From positions 1 through 64,000 of the forward strand of contig JAFZRJ010000004.1 in NCBI GenBank assembly GCA_017619935.1: a stretch of 64,000 nt of DNA, given 5' to 3'. Below are positions 25,373 to 34,339 of this stretch, one piece after another. The notes under the pieces were generated by a model. It saw only the letters and a list, made by a program, of their open reading frames with translations. It made no database searches and had not been told where the DNA came from. The position numbers and the translations under genes were made by a program. Source of the DNA: Muribaculaceae bacterium. Lineage in GTDB: Bacteria; Bacteroidota; Bacteroidia; Bacteroidales; Muribaculaceae. Each line of letters starts with the position of its first letter. The first letter of the stretch is position 1.

Positions 25373-28300
25373 ATGAAGAAGTTTTGTTTACTTTTAATGA
25401 CAATCTGCTCTTTCGCTTTGATGGCGCATGCCGATAAGATGGTGAGCGGACAAGTGATTTTTGCGAGTGAAAATGAGCCCCTAGTTGGTGCTACCGTACA
25501 GCCTGTTGGAGGCGGTAACGGTACAGCAACCGACATGGACGGTCGTTTCCAACTCGTAGTACCTGACAACGTGAAGTTCATCAACGTCTCCTATGTGGGT
25601 CTTGTCACTAAGCAAGTCGCCGTGGGTACCAACCTGGTGATTACGCTTGACAACGGCGAGGCAACCCTCGACGAGGTGGTGGTGACTGCCATGGGTGTCA
25701 AGCGCGAGAAAAAGGCGCTGGGTTACAACACGCAGAACCTGAATGCCGATCAGCTGAACAAGGCTGGTACGACTTCGCTGGCTAGCTCCATTCAAGGTAA
25801 GTTGGCTGGTGTGCAAGTTCGTCAGGCTTCGGGTGCTCCCGGTTCGAGTGCACAAATCGTGATTCGTGGTGCTCGCTCGTTCGACGGTAACAACACGCCT
25901 CTGTATGTGATTGATGGTATGCCCGTCGCCAGTACAGCCGATTATTCAACCGGTCAAAGTGTGACAGGTGCCGACTATCCCAACCGCGCTATCGACCTCA
26001 ACCCCGAGGACATCGAGAGCGTGAACGTGCTGAAAGGTCAGGCCGCTAGTGCGCTTTATGGTATGCGCGCCAGCAATGGTGTGATTGTCATCACCACCAA
26101 GCGCGGCTTGCTCAACAGCGAGAAGCCGGTGATCACCATCAATACCAATATGAGTGCCGACCGCGTTTCGCGCCGTTTCCACCGTCAAGAGGTGTATGCT
26201 CAAGGTGCAGGTGGATTATTCAATCCTGGCAGTTCAATGAGCTGGGGTCCCAAGATTGTGGACCTGCCCAACGATCCTAACTATGGTTTTGGCGGAGCCA
26301 AGGCTCCTGCCGGTGGCCAAGCAGGTCAGTACTACAACCCCAAGTATGAGATTGGTGGTCTGGGTGGCTGGCAAACTCCTGCCATCTATGACAACATCGG
26401 TGATTACTTCCGTACTGGTTTGACTGAGAACACCAGCGTGAACATCACTCAGAAGAAAGACCGCATGAACTATTCTTTCAGCTTGAGCAACAGTTATCAG
26501 AAGGGTGTTATCCCCAACACCGACATGAACCGTTGGGGCGCACGTGGCTCGCTTGACTGGGACATCAGCAAGGAATGGAAGACCGGTTTCAATGGCAACT
26601 ATAGCAGCAACAAGGTGCTTACCGCTCCTGGCGCTAACGATGGTATCGTGAACGTGGTGTATGCCGCTCCCGCCGAGTATAATCTGAAGGGCTTGGTTGC
26701 TCCCAAACCAGATGAAGTATTGTCGTTCCGTAATACAAACTTCAACAACCCCTACTGGTGGGCAGAGAATTGCGAATATTATCGTCACACCAACCGCTTC
26801 TTTGGTAATGCATACGTGGAATTTGCTCCCGACCTGAACGTGGAAGACTTCAAGTTGTGGTTCCGCGAGCAAGCCGGTGTTGATTTCTACACCACCGACA
26901 ACCGCAACGTGCAGGAAAGGTACAGCGATGCTTATACTGGAAAGACTCCAACCACAGGCTCTATCGAGACACTGGGTGTGCGCGACAATGTGTTCAACAA
27001 CTTGTTCACTGCCAATGTCGACTATAAGTTTGGCAACGAGAAGGAGTTCTTCCTGAATGTGATGCTGGGTAACGAAATCAACCATGAGAATGGACGCTCG
27101 TGGGAAACCGACGGTGCTAACTTCAATTTCTACGGCTTCCCCACGCTCATTAACTGTGCCAACCTTGTATATGGTGATGACTATGAGTTCTCATCGCGCA
27201 CCGTAGGTTTCTTCGGCCAGGCCACTCTGTCGTGGAAAGATATGCTTTACCTGACTGTTACCGGTCGTGAAGATATCGTTTCGTCGATGCCTCACGGAAA
27301 CCGTTCGTTCTTCTATCCTTCGGTGTCTCTGGGCTGGATTTTTACCGAGATTCCTGGTCTGAAGGGTAACAACATTTTGAGCTATGGTAAGCTTCGTGCT
27401 TCTTATGCTCAGGTGGGTCAAGCAGGTACCTATCGCCAGAATTTCTACTACATACCTGGTTATGGAAGTGGTATGTACGCATACACTCCCGTTGCATTCC
27501 CGCTCAATGGTGTGGCTTCATATGCACCTTACTATGTGCTTTATGATCCCGACCTCAAGCCCCAAAACACACAGAACGTTGAGTTCGGTGCCGACCTCAA
27601 CTTCTTCCAGAACCGCTTGAGACTGGAATACACCCTCAGCTATCAGAAGATTACCGACCAAATCTTTGCAGTGCCTCTGGCTGGCTCGGCTGGCTATCAG
27701 TACATGATGACCAACGCAGGTAAGATGCACACTTGGAGTAACGAGTTGACCGTTCAGGCCGACATTCTCCAGAACAAGGATTATGACTTGACATTCGGCG
27801 CAAACTTCTCGACGGTATGGAACCGCGTTGATGAACTGGCTCCTGGTGTGGAGAGCATTATGCTGGGTGGTTTCGTAGAGCCGCAGATTCGTGCACAGGC
27901 TGGTTGTACTTATCCCAATATTTATGGTAATGGTTTCAAGCGTGCCGAGAATGGCCAATTGCTCCTCTTGGACGGACTTCCCCAAGCCACCAGCGACAGT
28001 CAGGATCTGGGCAACTGCTCGCCCGACTTCCAGTTGGGACTCAGCCTTGGCGGACGTTACAAAAGAGTTTCGGTTTCTACTACTTGGGATTGGAACAAGG
28101 GTGGCAAGATGTACCACGGTACCAACATGACTCTCGAAAGCTTCGGTGTAACCAAGGAATCTCTTGATTATCACGAAGGCACTATGGTGGCCGAAGGTAT
28201 CGACGAGGCTACTGGCTTACCTAATACCATTGAAGTTGACAAGGCCGACTGGTATCAGGCTTACTATGATGTAACCGAGAGCGGTGTTTACGACCGCAGC

Positions 28301-28522
28301 TTCTTCAAGTTGCGCGACGTGACGCTTACTTATCAACTGCCTCGTTTGGGCAAGTTTGACATCTCGATTTACGGTTTCGCACGCAACGTGCTTATCTGGG
28401 CTAAATTGCCAAACTTCGACCCCGAATCGTCGCAGTCTAACGGCAACATGAGTGGTTACTTCGAGCGTTATTCACTGCCTGCTACTTCAAGCTTTGGTGG
28501 CGGTCTGAAGATCACTTTCTAA
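25373..28522 (+). CDS. SusC/RagA-type TonB-linked outer membrane transporter
   Basis: The ATG at 25373 begins a normal signal peptide (MKKFCLLLMTICSFALMAHA); an in-frame TTG upstream is unlikely. Product 1049 aa. It has an N-terminal carboxypeptidase-regulatory-like domain (about 25-95, GQVIFASENEPLVGATVQPV), a TonB-box-like EVVVTAMGVKREKKALGY, a plug domain (SLASSIQGKLAGVQVRQASG, NTPLYVIDGMPV, VNVLKGQAASALYGMRASNG) and a C-terminal beta barrel ending FGGGLKITF. SusC proteins import oligosaccharides or peptides bound by the partner SusD lipoprotein. The SusD gene follows 54 bp downstream. No glycoside hydrolase lies beside the pair, so the substrate cannot be predicted. Confidence 0.92.
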   Translation: MKKFCLLLMTICSFALMAHADKMVSGQVIFASENEPLVGATVQPVGGGNGTATDMDGRFQLVVPDNVKFINVSYVGLVTKQVAVGTNLVITLDNGEATLDEVVVTAMGVKREKKALGYNTQNLNADQLNKAGTTSLASSIQGKLAGVQVRQASGAPGSSAQIVIRGARSFDGNNTPLYVIDGMPVASTADYSTGQSVTGADYPNRAIDLNPEDIESVNVLKGQAASALYGMRASNGVIVITTKRGLLNSEKPVITINTNMSADRVSRRFHRQEVYAQGAGGLFNPGSSMSWGPKIVDLPNDPNYGFGGAKAPAGGQAGQYYNPKYEIGGLGGWQTPAIYDNIGDYFRTGLTENTSVNITQKKDRMNYSFSLSNSYQKGVIPNTDMNRWGARGSLDWDISKEWKTGFNGNYSSNKVLTAPGANDGIVNVVYAAPAEYNLKGLVAPKPDEVLSFRNTNFNNPYWWAENCEYYRHTNRFFGNAYVEFAPDLNVEDFKLWFREQAGVDFYTTDNRNVQERYSDAYTGKTPTTGSIETLGVRDNVFNNLFTANVDYKFGNEKEFFLNVMLGNEINHENGRSWETDGANFNFYGFPTLINCANLVYGDDYEFSSRTVGFFGQATLSWKDMLYLTVTGREDIVSSMPHGNRSFFYPSVSLGWIFTEIPGLKGNNILSYGKLRASYAQVGQAGTYRQNFYYIPGYGSGMYAYTPVAFPLNGVASYAPYYVLYDPDLKPQNTQNVEFGADLNFFQNRLRLEYTLSYQKITDQIFAVPLAGSAGYQYMMTNAGKMHTWSNELTVQADILQNKDYDLTFGANFSTVWNRVDELAPGVESIMLGGFVEPQIRAQAGCTYPNIYGNGFKRAENGQLLLLDGLPQATSDSQDLGNCSPDFQLGLSLGGRYKRVSVSTTWDWNKGGKMYHGTNMTLESFGVTKESLDYHEGTMVAEGIDEATGLPNTIEVDKADWYQAYYDVTESGVYDRSFFKLRDVTLTYQLPRLGKFDISIYGFARNVLIWAKLPNFDPESSQSNGNMSGYFERYSLPATSSFGGGLKITF

Positions 28523-28576
28523 TTAATCAGTGTGAGATCAATGAATGTTTAACATGATTAATGATAATATACGACT

Positions 28577-30043
28577 ATGAAACTGAAATATTTAGCAATA
28601 GCATTGATGGCTGTACTCTTCAGTTCTTGTACTGAGAGCGTGATGGATGACATCAACGCGGATAAGGCCAATCCCCCCGCAGAGATGGTGAGCGGTAAGT
28701 TCATCATTCCGGGAGCTATCATGAACACCGCGTTCAATACCATTTCGGGTAACTACGCGTGGTACATCTCGTCGTTCACCGAGCAGGAGTTCGGTACGGG
28801 TGACAACCAACTGCGTCGTGCCGAGTTGCGCGATCCAGGTGAAATTGCTGCCAGCACATGTTTCAACAATGAGTGGAACGATACTTATACGACAATGCAT
28901 AGCCTCTACGAGGTGATGCAAAAATGTGCTGAGGGTGGTATGGACGAAGGCAAGGATGACTTGCTCGGTATGGCAAAGGTGCTGATGGCAATGGAGCTGG
29001 GTGTCCTCACCGACCTTCATGGAGACATTCCTTACAAGGAGGCGTTGACTGGCTTGAACAACCTTCAGCCCAAGATGGACAAACAGGAAGACATCTATAA
29101 AGATATCTTCACTTTGCTGGACGAAGGCATCGCTTGCCTTGAAAATGGTGGCTCTTATGTGGGCAGTAGCGATATCCTCTTCAATGGCGACACCGACCAG
29201 TGGATTGGATTGGCTTATGCTCTGAAAGCCCGTTACAAACTGCACCTGTACTATCGTGACAATAACGTGTTGAACGATGTCATCAAGTATGCCACCAAGG
29301 CTACCGCTTACTTCGACGGTGCAGAACTTGATGTGTTTGATCCTGACAACAACAACAATCCCTGGACTGCTTACTTCTGGAGCCGTCTTTATACTGGTTC
29401 TTCGAAGACTGTGGCCGACTTGATGGAAGATCGCAATGATCCTCGTTTAGAGGTGTACAGTCTCAATTTCTTCGGTTGGGATTTGACTGCAGAACCCGGT
29501 GATGAAGAAGCCGCTCGTCTGACCCAAGCTTGCAACGCTCCTGCATGGCTTGACAATGGTGCTGCAACTATCCACGTGTTCAGCAAGAGCGAACTTTACT
29601 TCATTTTGGCTGAGGCCAAGGCTCGCTTGGGCAAGGACGCCAGCGCTGATTTTGCAACAGCTGTTGAGGCTTCGTTTGACGATTTCCAAAACAGTGACCC
29701 AGGTTACACCTATTTTGAGGCTTCTTCGGCTGCTGCTTACATTGCCACTCTGCCTGTGACCCTCAAGGAGATTATGGTACAGAAGTATCTGTCTCAGGTG
29801 CGTGACGAGCAGATTGAGGCTTACAACGACATCCGTCGCTGCAAGGCTCTGGGCGAGGAGTTCATCAAGCTGACCAACCCCAAGAATACCAACTCGAATG
29901 GCAATGCTTGGCCATTGCGTCTGCCCTACGGCAACAGCGATGTGCTGGCTAACCCCAACGTGCGTGAAGCCTTCGGAACTGGCAATGAAGCTGGTAAATA
30001 TATCTTTACCCAACCCGTATGGTGGGCTGGTGGAACCCGTTAA
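28577..30043 (+). CDS. SusD/RagB-type nutrient-binding outer membrane lipoprotein
   Basis: 488 aa with a lipoprotein signal (MKLKYLAIALMAVLFSSC). It fits the SusD-like_2 group rather than classical SusD: early TESVMDDINADKANPPAEM, WYISSFTEQEFGTGDNQ, VLMAMELGVLTDLHGDIPYK, then helical TPR-like segments and late DEQIEAYNDIRRCKALGEE. It caps the SusC channel on the cell surface and delivers substrate. It is the second gene of the operon and is followed by a strong hairpin. Confidence 0.9.
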   Translation: MKLKYLAIALMAVLFSSCTESVMDDINADKANPPAEMVSGKFIIPGAIMNTAFNTISGNYAWYISSFTEQEFGTGDNQLRRAELRDPGEIAASTCFNNEWNDTYTTMHSLYEVMQKCAEGGMDEGKDDLLGMAKVLMAMELGVLTDLHGDIPYKEALTGLNNLQPKMDKQEDIYKDIFTLLDEGIACLENGGSYVGSSDILFNGDTDQWIGLAYALKARYKLHLYYRDNNVLNDVIKYATKATAYFDGAELDVFDPDNNNNPWTAYFWSRLYTGSSKTVADLMEDRNDPRLEVYSLNFFGWDLTAEPGDEEAARLTQACNAPAWLDNGAATIHVFSKSELYFILAEAKARLGKDASADFATAVEASFDDFQNSDPGYTYFEASSAAAYIATLPVTLKEIMVQKYLSQVRDEQIEAYNDIRRCKALGEEFIKLTNPKNTNSNGNAWPLRLPYGNSDVLANPNVREAFGTGNEAGKYIFTQPVWWAGGTR

Positions 30044-30079
30044 TGAGTTGAAATCGTAAAGATTTAACGGCTAGATAGG

Positions 30080-30112
30080 CTAGGGGAGGAAACTCGAAGT
30101 TTCCTCCCCTAG
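30080..30112 (+). terminator. Hairpin between convergent susD and aldo/keto reductase genes
   Basis: A perfect 15-bp stem CTAGGGGAGGAAACT/AGTTTCCTCCCCTAG with a 3-base loop, 37 bp past the susD stop. The T run is weak (TGTGTTT), so it may terminate or protect both converging transcripts. Confidence 0.65.
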
Positions 30113-30170
30113 CTGTGTTTGGTGGCTCGGAGATCTCAGAGGTCTCAGAGTTCTCGGAGAGCTGCAGTAA

Positions 30171-31622
30171 TCATTCGTTGGTGTCGAGGACGATGTCTTT
30201 CAGGTTGTCGTTGTCGCCGCTTTTGAGCGCGTCCACGTAACGGCTGATGCGATGCAACTCCTGTGGAATGCGGATACGTTGCGGGCAGTGTGGCTGGCAG
30301 TGTCCGCAGCCGATGCAGTGGTCGGCTTGGCGCAGCTTGGGCACCGAGCGGTCGTATCCGATGAGGAAAGCACGGCGCGCCTTGAAATAATCGGGCTGTT
30401 CCATCTCGCGGGGGACATTGCCTTCGGTTAGGCATTTGTTGTAATGCACGAAGATGGCGGGGATGTCGATGCCGTAGGGGCAAGGCATGCAGTACTTGCA
30501 GTCGTTGCACGGAATGATGTTGTAACCCACATATTCCGAAGCGATGCTCTCCAAGAAGCGCATTTCTTCGTCGGTGAGCGGCTTGAGCGGGCTATAAGTG
30601 CACAGGTTCTCCTTGAGGTGCTCCATGTAGGTCATGCCGCTGAGCACGGTGAGCACCTTGGGGAAGGTGCCGGCATAACGGAAGGCCCATGAGGCGACCG
30701 AATGTTCAGGGTCGCGGCGCAGCAACTTGGCGGCCAACGGGTCGGGCAGGTTGGCGAGTCGTCCGCCCAGCAGCGGCTCCATAATGACGGCCGGTATGTC
30801 GCGCTTGACCAACTCGGTGTAGAGGTATTCGGCGTCGGTATTGCTGTCGTTGATTTCATCGGCAAATTTCCAGTCCAGATAATTCAGCTCAATCTGCACA
30901 AAATCCCACTTCACTTTGCCGTCATCATGCATTTTCAGCGCATGGTCGAAGATGGCGATGTCGCCGTGGTAGCTGAATCCGAGGTTTCTGATGGTTCCCT
31001 GTTCGCGTTGCTCCACGAGGTAGTCCAGGATGCCGTTATCGATGTATCGCTCATTAAACACCGCCATGGCGTCGTCGCCACCACCGATGGCGTGGAGCAG
31101 CAGATAGTCGATGTAATCGACCTGCAGTTCCTTGAGCGAATTTTGGAACATTTCTATGCCAGCTTGGCGTGAATGAGTTTCGGGAGCGAAGTTAGACAGC
31201 TTGGTGGCGATAAAGAACTCGTCGCGTTTGTGTCGTGACAGTGCAATGCCGGTGGCATGCTCACTGCGTCCACGGCAGTAGGCTGGCGACGTGTCGAAGT
31301 AGTTCACACCGTGTTCAATGGCGTAATCCACTTGCCTGTTCACCATTTCCTGGTCAATTTCGGCGTCTTTTTCCTCGCGAGCCGAACCTCCGCCGGCGTC
31401 AAGGGTGGGCAGTCGCATCATGCCGTAACCCAATATCGACACTTTGTCGCCAGTCTTGGGGTTGGTGCGGTAAGTCATTTTGCCCACGGGAGGCTCCTGT
31501 TCGCTGGCTACGGGCTTTTCATCGCCTGTGGCGCAACTGACAATAGCCGGAGTCGCTACCGTGGCAGTGCCTAGACCGAGGGCTTTGAGAAATTTGCGAC
31601 GGGTGTAATTATTGTTGTTCAT
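30171..31622 (-). CDS. Tat-exported aldo/keto reductase with ferredoxin-like C-terminus
   Basis: 483 aa. The N-terminus has a twin-arginine motif (TRRKFLKALG) ending in a lipobox-like AIVSC, so it is probably exported folded and possibly lipidated. The AKR barrel (about 45-390) keeps the tetrad: Asp and Tyr in NYFDTSPAYCRGRSE, Lys in FFIATKLSNF, His in DYLLLHAIGG. The C-terminus carries cysteine clusters of [4Fe-4S] type (CNDCKYCMPCPYGIDIP and CIGCGHCQPHCPQ). Such AKR-ferredoxin fusions are common in anaerobes; the substrate is unknown. It follows the polyferredoxin gene by 41 bp, suggesting electron flow between the two products. Confidence 0.88.
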   Translation of the reverse strand: MNNNNYTRRKFLKALGLGTATVATPAIVSCATGDEKPVASEQEPPVGKMTYRTNPKTGDKVSILGYGMMRLPTLDAGGGSAREEKDAEIDQEMVNRQVDYAIEHGVNYFDTSPAYCRGRSEHATGIALSRHKRDEFFIATKLSNFAPETHSRQAGIEMFQNSLKELQVDYIDYLLLHAIGGGDDAMAVFNERYIDNGILDYLVEQREQGTIRNLGFSYHGDIAIFDHALKMHDDGKVKWDFVQIELNYLDWKFADEINDSNTDAEYLYTELVKRDIPAVIMEPLLGGRLANLPDPLAAKLLRRDPEHSVASWAFRYAGTFPKVLTVLSGMTYMEHLKENLCTYSPLKPLTDEEMRFLESIASEYVGYNIIPCNDCKYCMPCPYGIDIPAIFVHYNKCLTEGNVPREMEQPDYFKARRAFLIGYDRSVPKLRQADHCIGCGHCQPHCPQRIRIPQELHRISRYVDALKSGDNDNLKDIVLDTNE

Positions 31623-31663
31623 GACTAATCGTGGAAATTATAGTGGAATGAATAAAGTTGTTT

Positions 31664-33166
31664 CTAGATGGTTTTATGCACTTCGTGGCCTTCGACGTAG
31701 ATGGCACCGAGAGGCCGTGCCGGACACACATACTCACAGGCACCGCAGCCAATACATTTGGCGGCATCAATGGCGGGCACCATGGGCGAGAGGTCGTCAT
31801 CAGGGTCAACAGGTGTCATCATGATAGCACCGCTGGGGCAGTGACGGGCGCAGTTGCCACACGACACGCCGTCGGTGAGCACCACGCAATTCTCTTTGAT
31901 CCATACCGCGTGACCTATTTGAGTCGATGACTTGTCTACAATGCTGATGGGGCGAATGGCTCCTGCTGGGCATACCTGGCTGCAACGGTTGCACTCGGGG
32001 CGGCAGAAGCCGCGTTCGTAACTCATGGTGGGTTGCATGAGGGTGAGTAGGTCACCACTCGGTCTCAGCACGTCGTTGGGGCATTGTGACACGCACAGCT
32101 GGCATGCGGTACAGTGCTGATACATATTGCGAACACTCACTGACCCCGGTGGGGTGAGCGGTGTGGTTCGCTTGGGGATGGTTTTGTCTTGAATGGCGGC
32201 GAGTCCACCATCCACCTTTTTACCCGCTTGAGCCAAAGCGGCGTCGGCGGCCATGATGGCGCCACCCACGATGAAGGCGCGCCGCATGGTGTCGGGCTCG
32301 GATTTCTCAGCACTTGGCTTTGGTTTGGTGTCTGACGCTTCTTGCTTTTTGGCTCTGCCGTAATAGAGTGCGTCAAATTTGCATTTGGTGAGACACTCGC
32401 CACAGGTCACGCAACGTGTGTAATCGACGGTGTGACTCTTGTAGTCGATGCAGCTGGACTTGCAGTTCTTTGTGCACCGACTGCAGTTCTTGCACTTCTC
32501 TTCATCAAAGCGCACCTTAAGCCAGGAGAATTTGGCGATATAGCCCAGCACAGTGCCCACGGGGCAGATAGTGTTGCAATAGGTGCGACCGCCACGCCAT
32601 GCCAGCACGGCGATGATGATGAAAGTGACCAGCGCGATGATGAAGGTGGGCAGGCTCTTGAGCCACACTTCACGGCTGTAGAAGGCGTAACTGTCGTAAT
32701 GTTCGGCGATGGCCGCCAAGCCGTTGTTGCACCACAAATAGAGCGGTTGCAGCAAATTGTTCACCATGCGCCCGTAAGAGCTGTAGGGTGCAATCAAGGC
32801 GGCTATTGAGACGATGCCGGCTATGAGTGCCACCACCAACACGACAAGCATGACCAGGCGTAGCCAAGTGATGGCGGGCGAGTAGCTGAAACGGTCTTTC
32901 TTGCGCCATGTGTGGAGGCGCGAGATGACGTCTTGTAGCACCCCCAGTGGGCAAATTACCGAGCAATAGATGCGTCCGAAGATGAGGGTGAGTATCACCA
33001 GTCCGACGATGACCGCCACGTTGAGCGCCAGCACAGCCGGCAAAAACTGAATTTTGGCCATCCATCCCAGCCAGTGGTGAAGTGTGCCGGAGAAGTCGAG
33101 CAGCAAGGCCGTGATGAGTGTGAAAAACACCACCGCCAAAGTGACTCTGATGTTGTGTAGTCGCAT
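31664..33166 (-). CDS. NapH-NapG-like membrane polyferredoxin
   Basis: The start at 33166 (MRLHNIRVTLAVVFFTLITA) was preferred over GTG 33226; 500 aa. The first half resembles NapH/MauN: four or five transmembrane segments with two CxxxCP motifs (GRIYCSVICPLGVLQDV and TYCNTICPVGTVLGYI) and a ferredoxin part (CKNCSRCTKNCKSSC, CVTCGECLTKC). After an internal twin-arginine-like motif at residue 294 (MRRAFIVGGAIMAADAALA), the second half resembles NapG with four [4Fe-4S] signatures (CTACQLCVSQCP, CNRCSQVCP, CGNCARHCP, CIGCGACEYVCP). It likely moves electrons from quinol across the membrane. It is cotranscribed with the Tat-exported aldo/keto reductase. Confidence 0.85.
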   Translation of the reverse strand: MRLHNIRVTLAVVFFTLITALLLDFSGTLHHWLGWMAKIQFLPAVLALNVAVIVGLVILTLIFGRIYCSVICPLGVLQDVISRLHTWRKKDRFSYSPAITWLRLVMLVVLVVALIAGIVSIAALIAPYSSYGRMVNNLLQPLYLWCNNGLAAIAEHYDSYAFYSREVWLKSLPTFIIALVTFIIIAVLAWRGGRTYCNTICPVGTVLGYIAKFSWLKVRFDEEKCKNCSRCTKNCKSSCIDYKSHTVDYTRCVTCGECLTKCKFDALYYGRAKKQEASDTKPKPSAEKSEPDTMRRAFIVGGAIMAADAALAQAGKKVDGGLAAIQDKTIPKRTTPLTPPGSVSVRNMYQHCTACQLCVSQCPNDVLRPSGDLLTLMQPTMSYERGFCRPECNRCSQVCPAGAIRPISIVDKSSTQIGHAVWIKENCVVLTDGVSCGNCARHCPSGAIMMTPVDPDDDLSPMVPAIDAAKCIGCGACEYVCPARPLGAIYVEGHEVHKTI

Positions 33167-33433
33167 ATCCTGAATTGTTATGGGTTGATAATCATTTTGT
33201 AACAAAAGTGGTGTGATATTAACCAACTTTTTAAAATCATGGCTAAGTTATAATAAAAAATCCGTTTGCCAGCTATCTGATGGCGTTTTTTTCAAAATAT
33301 AGCTGATGTTTTACTCAATCTTGTAGGTGATGAATTACCCGTACTGATGATTGTCATCGTCCTAAAATCCCGTCGCTAAATCCTCAATTAATTATTTATT
33401 GTTAATTGTTGATTCTCAATTAAAATAAAATCG

Positions 33434-33441
33434 TAAATTTG
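33434..33441 (+). promoter_or_regulatory. -7 box of the SDR-ribF-upp operon
   Basis: TAAATTTG with a TTG at 33409-33411, 22 bp upstream. The ATG lies 25 bp downstream. Confidence 0.45.
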
Positions 33442-33466
33442 CAAGTTGAGAATCTAACAAGAAACT

Positions 33467-34339
33467 ATGAACGATAATACCACCAATGAATTACAGCCTC
33501 AGCCGCTATATATAGTGACTGGCGCTACCGACAGTATGGGTTCGCTCATCACCCGTCGCCTTGCTGAGCAGGGTAAGCCCGTCCTGTTGGCTTGTCGCAA
33601 CGTGGATAAGGCGCAGCAGTATGCCAATCAGTTGATGAAGAGCACTCGCAACCGCGATATACAGGTCTTGCAACTCGAATTGAGTTCTTTTGCCCAAGTG
33701 CTTGACTTTGTGGAGCGGTTTAAGGCGCTGGGCCGTCCTGTCGCCGCCCTAATCAACAACGCCAGCACCTTGCCACGTCACAGCAAGATTTCGCCCGATG
33801 GTTATGAACACACGATTCAGGTGAATTTCCTGAGCACCGTGTTGCTGTCGATGGCGATGTATCCTCTGATGGCCGACGGCGGTCGCATCATCCTTTCTAC
33901 ATCCATTTCCCGCCGTTTGGTTTCATTGCCTTACGAGTTCCCCGCCGTGTCACATTTCACACAGATTGGCGCGTTTGCCCAAAGCAAACTGGCGCTGACC
34001 CTGTTCTCCATCTATATGTCGACGGTGATGAAGACCTGTCACGTGAGCGTGAATTGTGTGAATCCCGGTGTCATCAAAACGGGTGTGCTCGCCCTGCATC
34101 ATTGGCTTGACCGCGCCGCCGATTATCTGGTGAAACCGCTTCCCGACCCCGAGAGTGGCGTGATTCCCACCATGCGTGCATTGGAGTCGAACGATACCGG
34201 TTTTATTTTTGAGGGCCGCGATAGGCAGATCAAGACATCGACTATGCTCAAGAATCGCGATGTGTTCATCAAGTTGTGTAACGACACGATGCGCATCCTT
34301 AAAAAGTATTTGCCTGCCGATGCACTTGGTCAATTATAA
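33467..34339 (+). CDS. Short-chain dehydrogenase-like protein with altered active site
   Basis: 290 aa with an SDR Rossmann fold: YIVTGATDSMGSLITRRLAE at the nucleotide-binding site, LINNASTLPRH (NNAG equivalent), RIILSTSISRR (catalytic Ser strand) and GAFAQSKLALTLF (YxxxK region). Two departures are visible: the glycine motif lacks its middle Gly (TGATDSMG), and the catalytic Tyr four residues before Lys is Phe (FAQSK). The closest general type is the retinol-dehydrogenase-like SDR group. It could bind a cofactor without normal catalysis, or use a different residue. It overlaps ribF by 20 bp. Confidence 0.8.
   Translation: MNDNTTNELQPQPLYIVTGATDSMGSLITRRLAEQGKPVLLACRNVDKAQQYANQLMKSTRNRDIQVLQLELSSFAQVLDFVERFKALGRPVAALINNASTLPRHSKISPDGYEHTIQVNFLSTVLLSMAMYPLMADGGRIILSTSISRRLVSLPYEFPAVSHFTQIGAFAQSKLALTLFSIYMSTVMKTCHVSVNCVNPGVIKTGVLALHHWLDRAADYLVKPLPDPESGVIPTMRALESNDTGFIFEGRDRQIKTSTMLKNRDVFIKLCNDTMRILKKYLPADALGQL

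Noticed and set aside
25373..30043. Complete polysaccharide utilisation locus
   Set aside because: Only the SusC/SusD pair is present; flanking genes are an antiporter and a redox pair with no carbohydrate-active enzymes.
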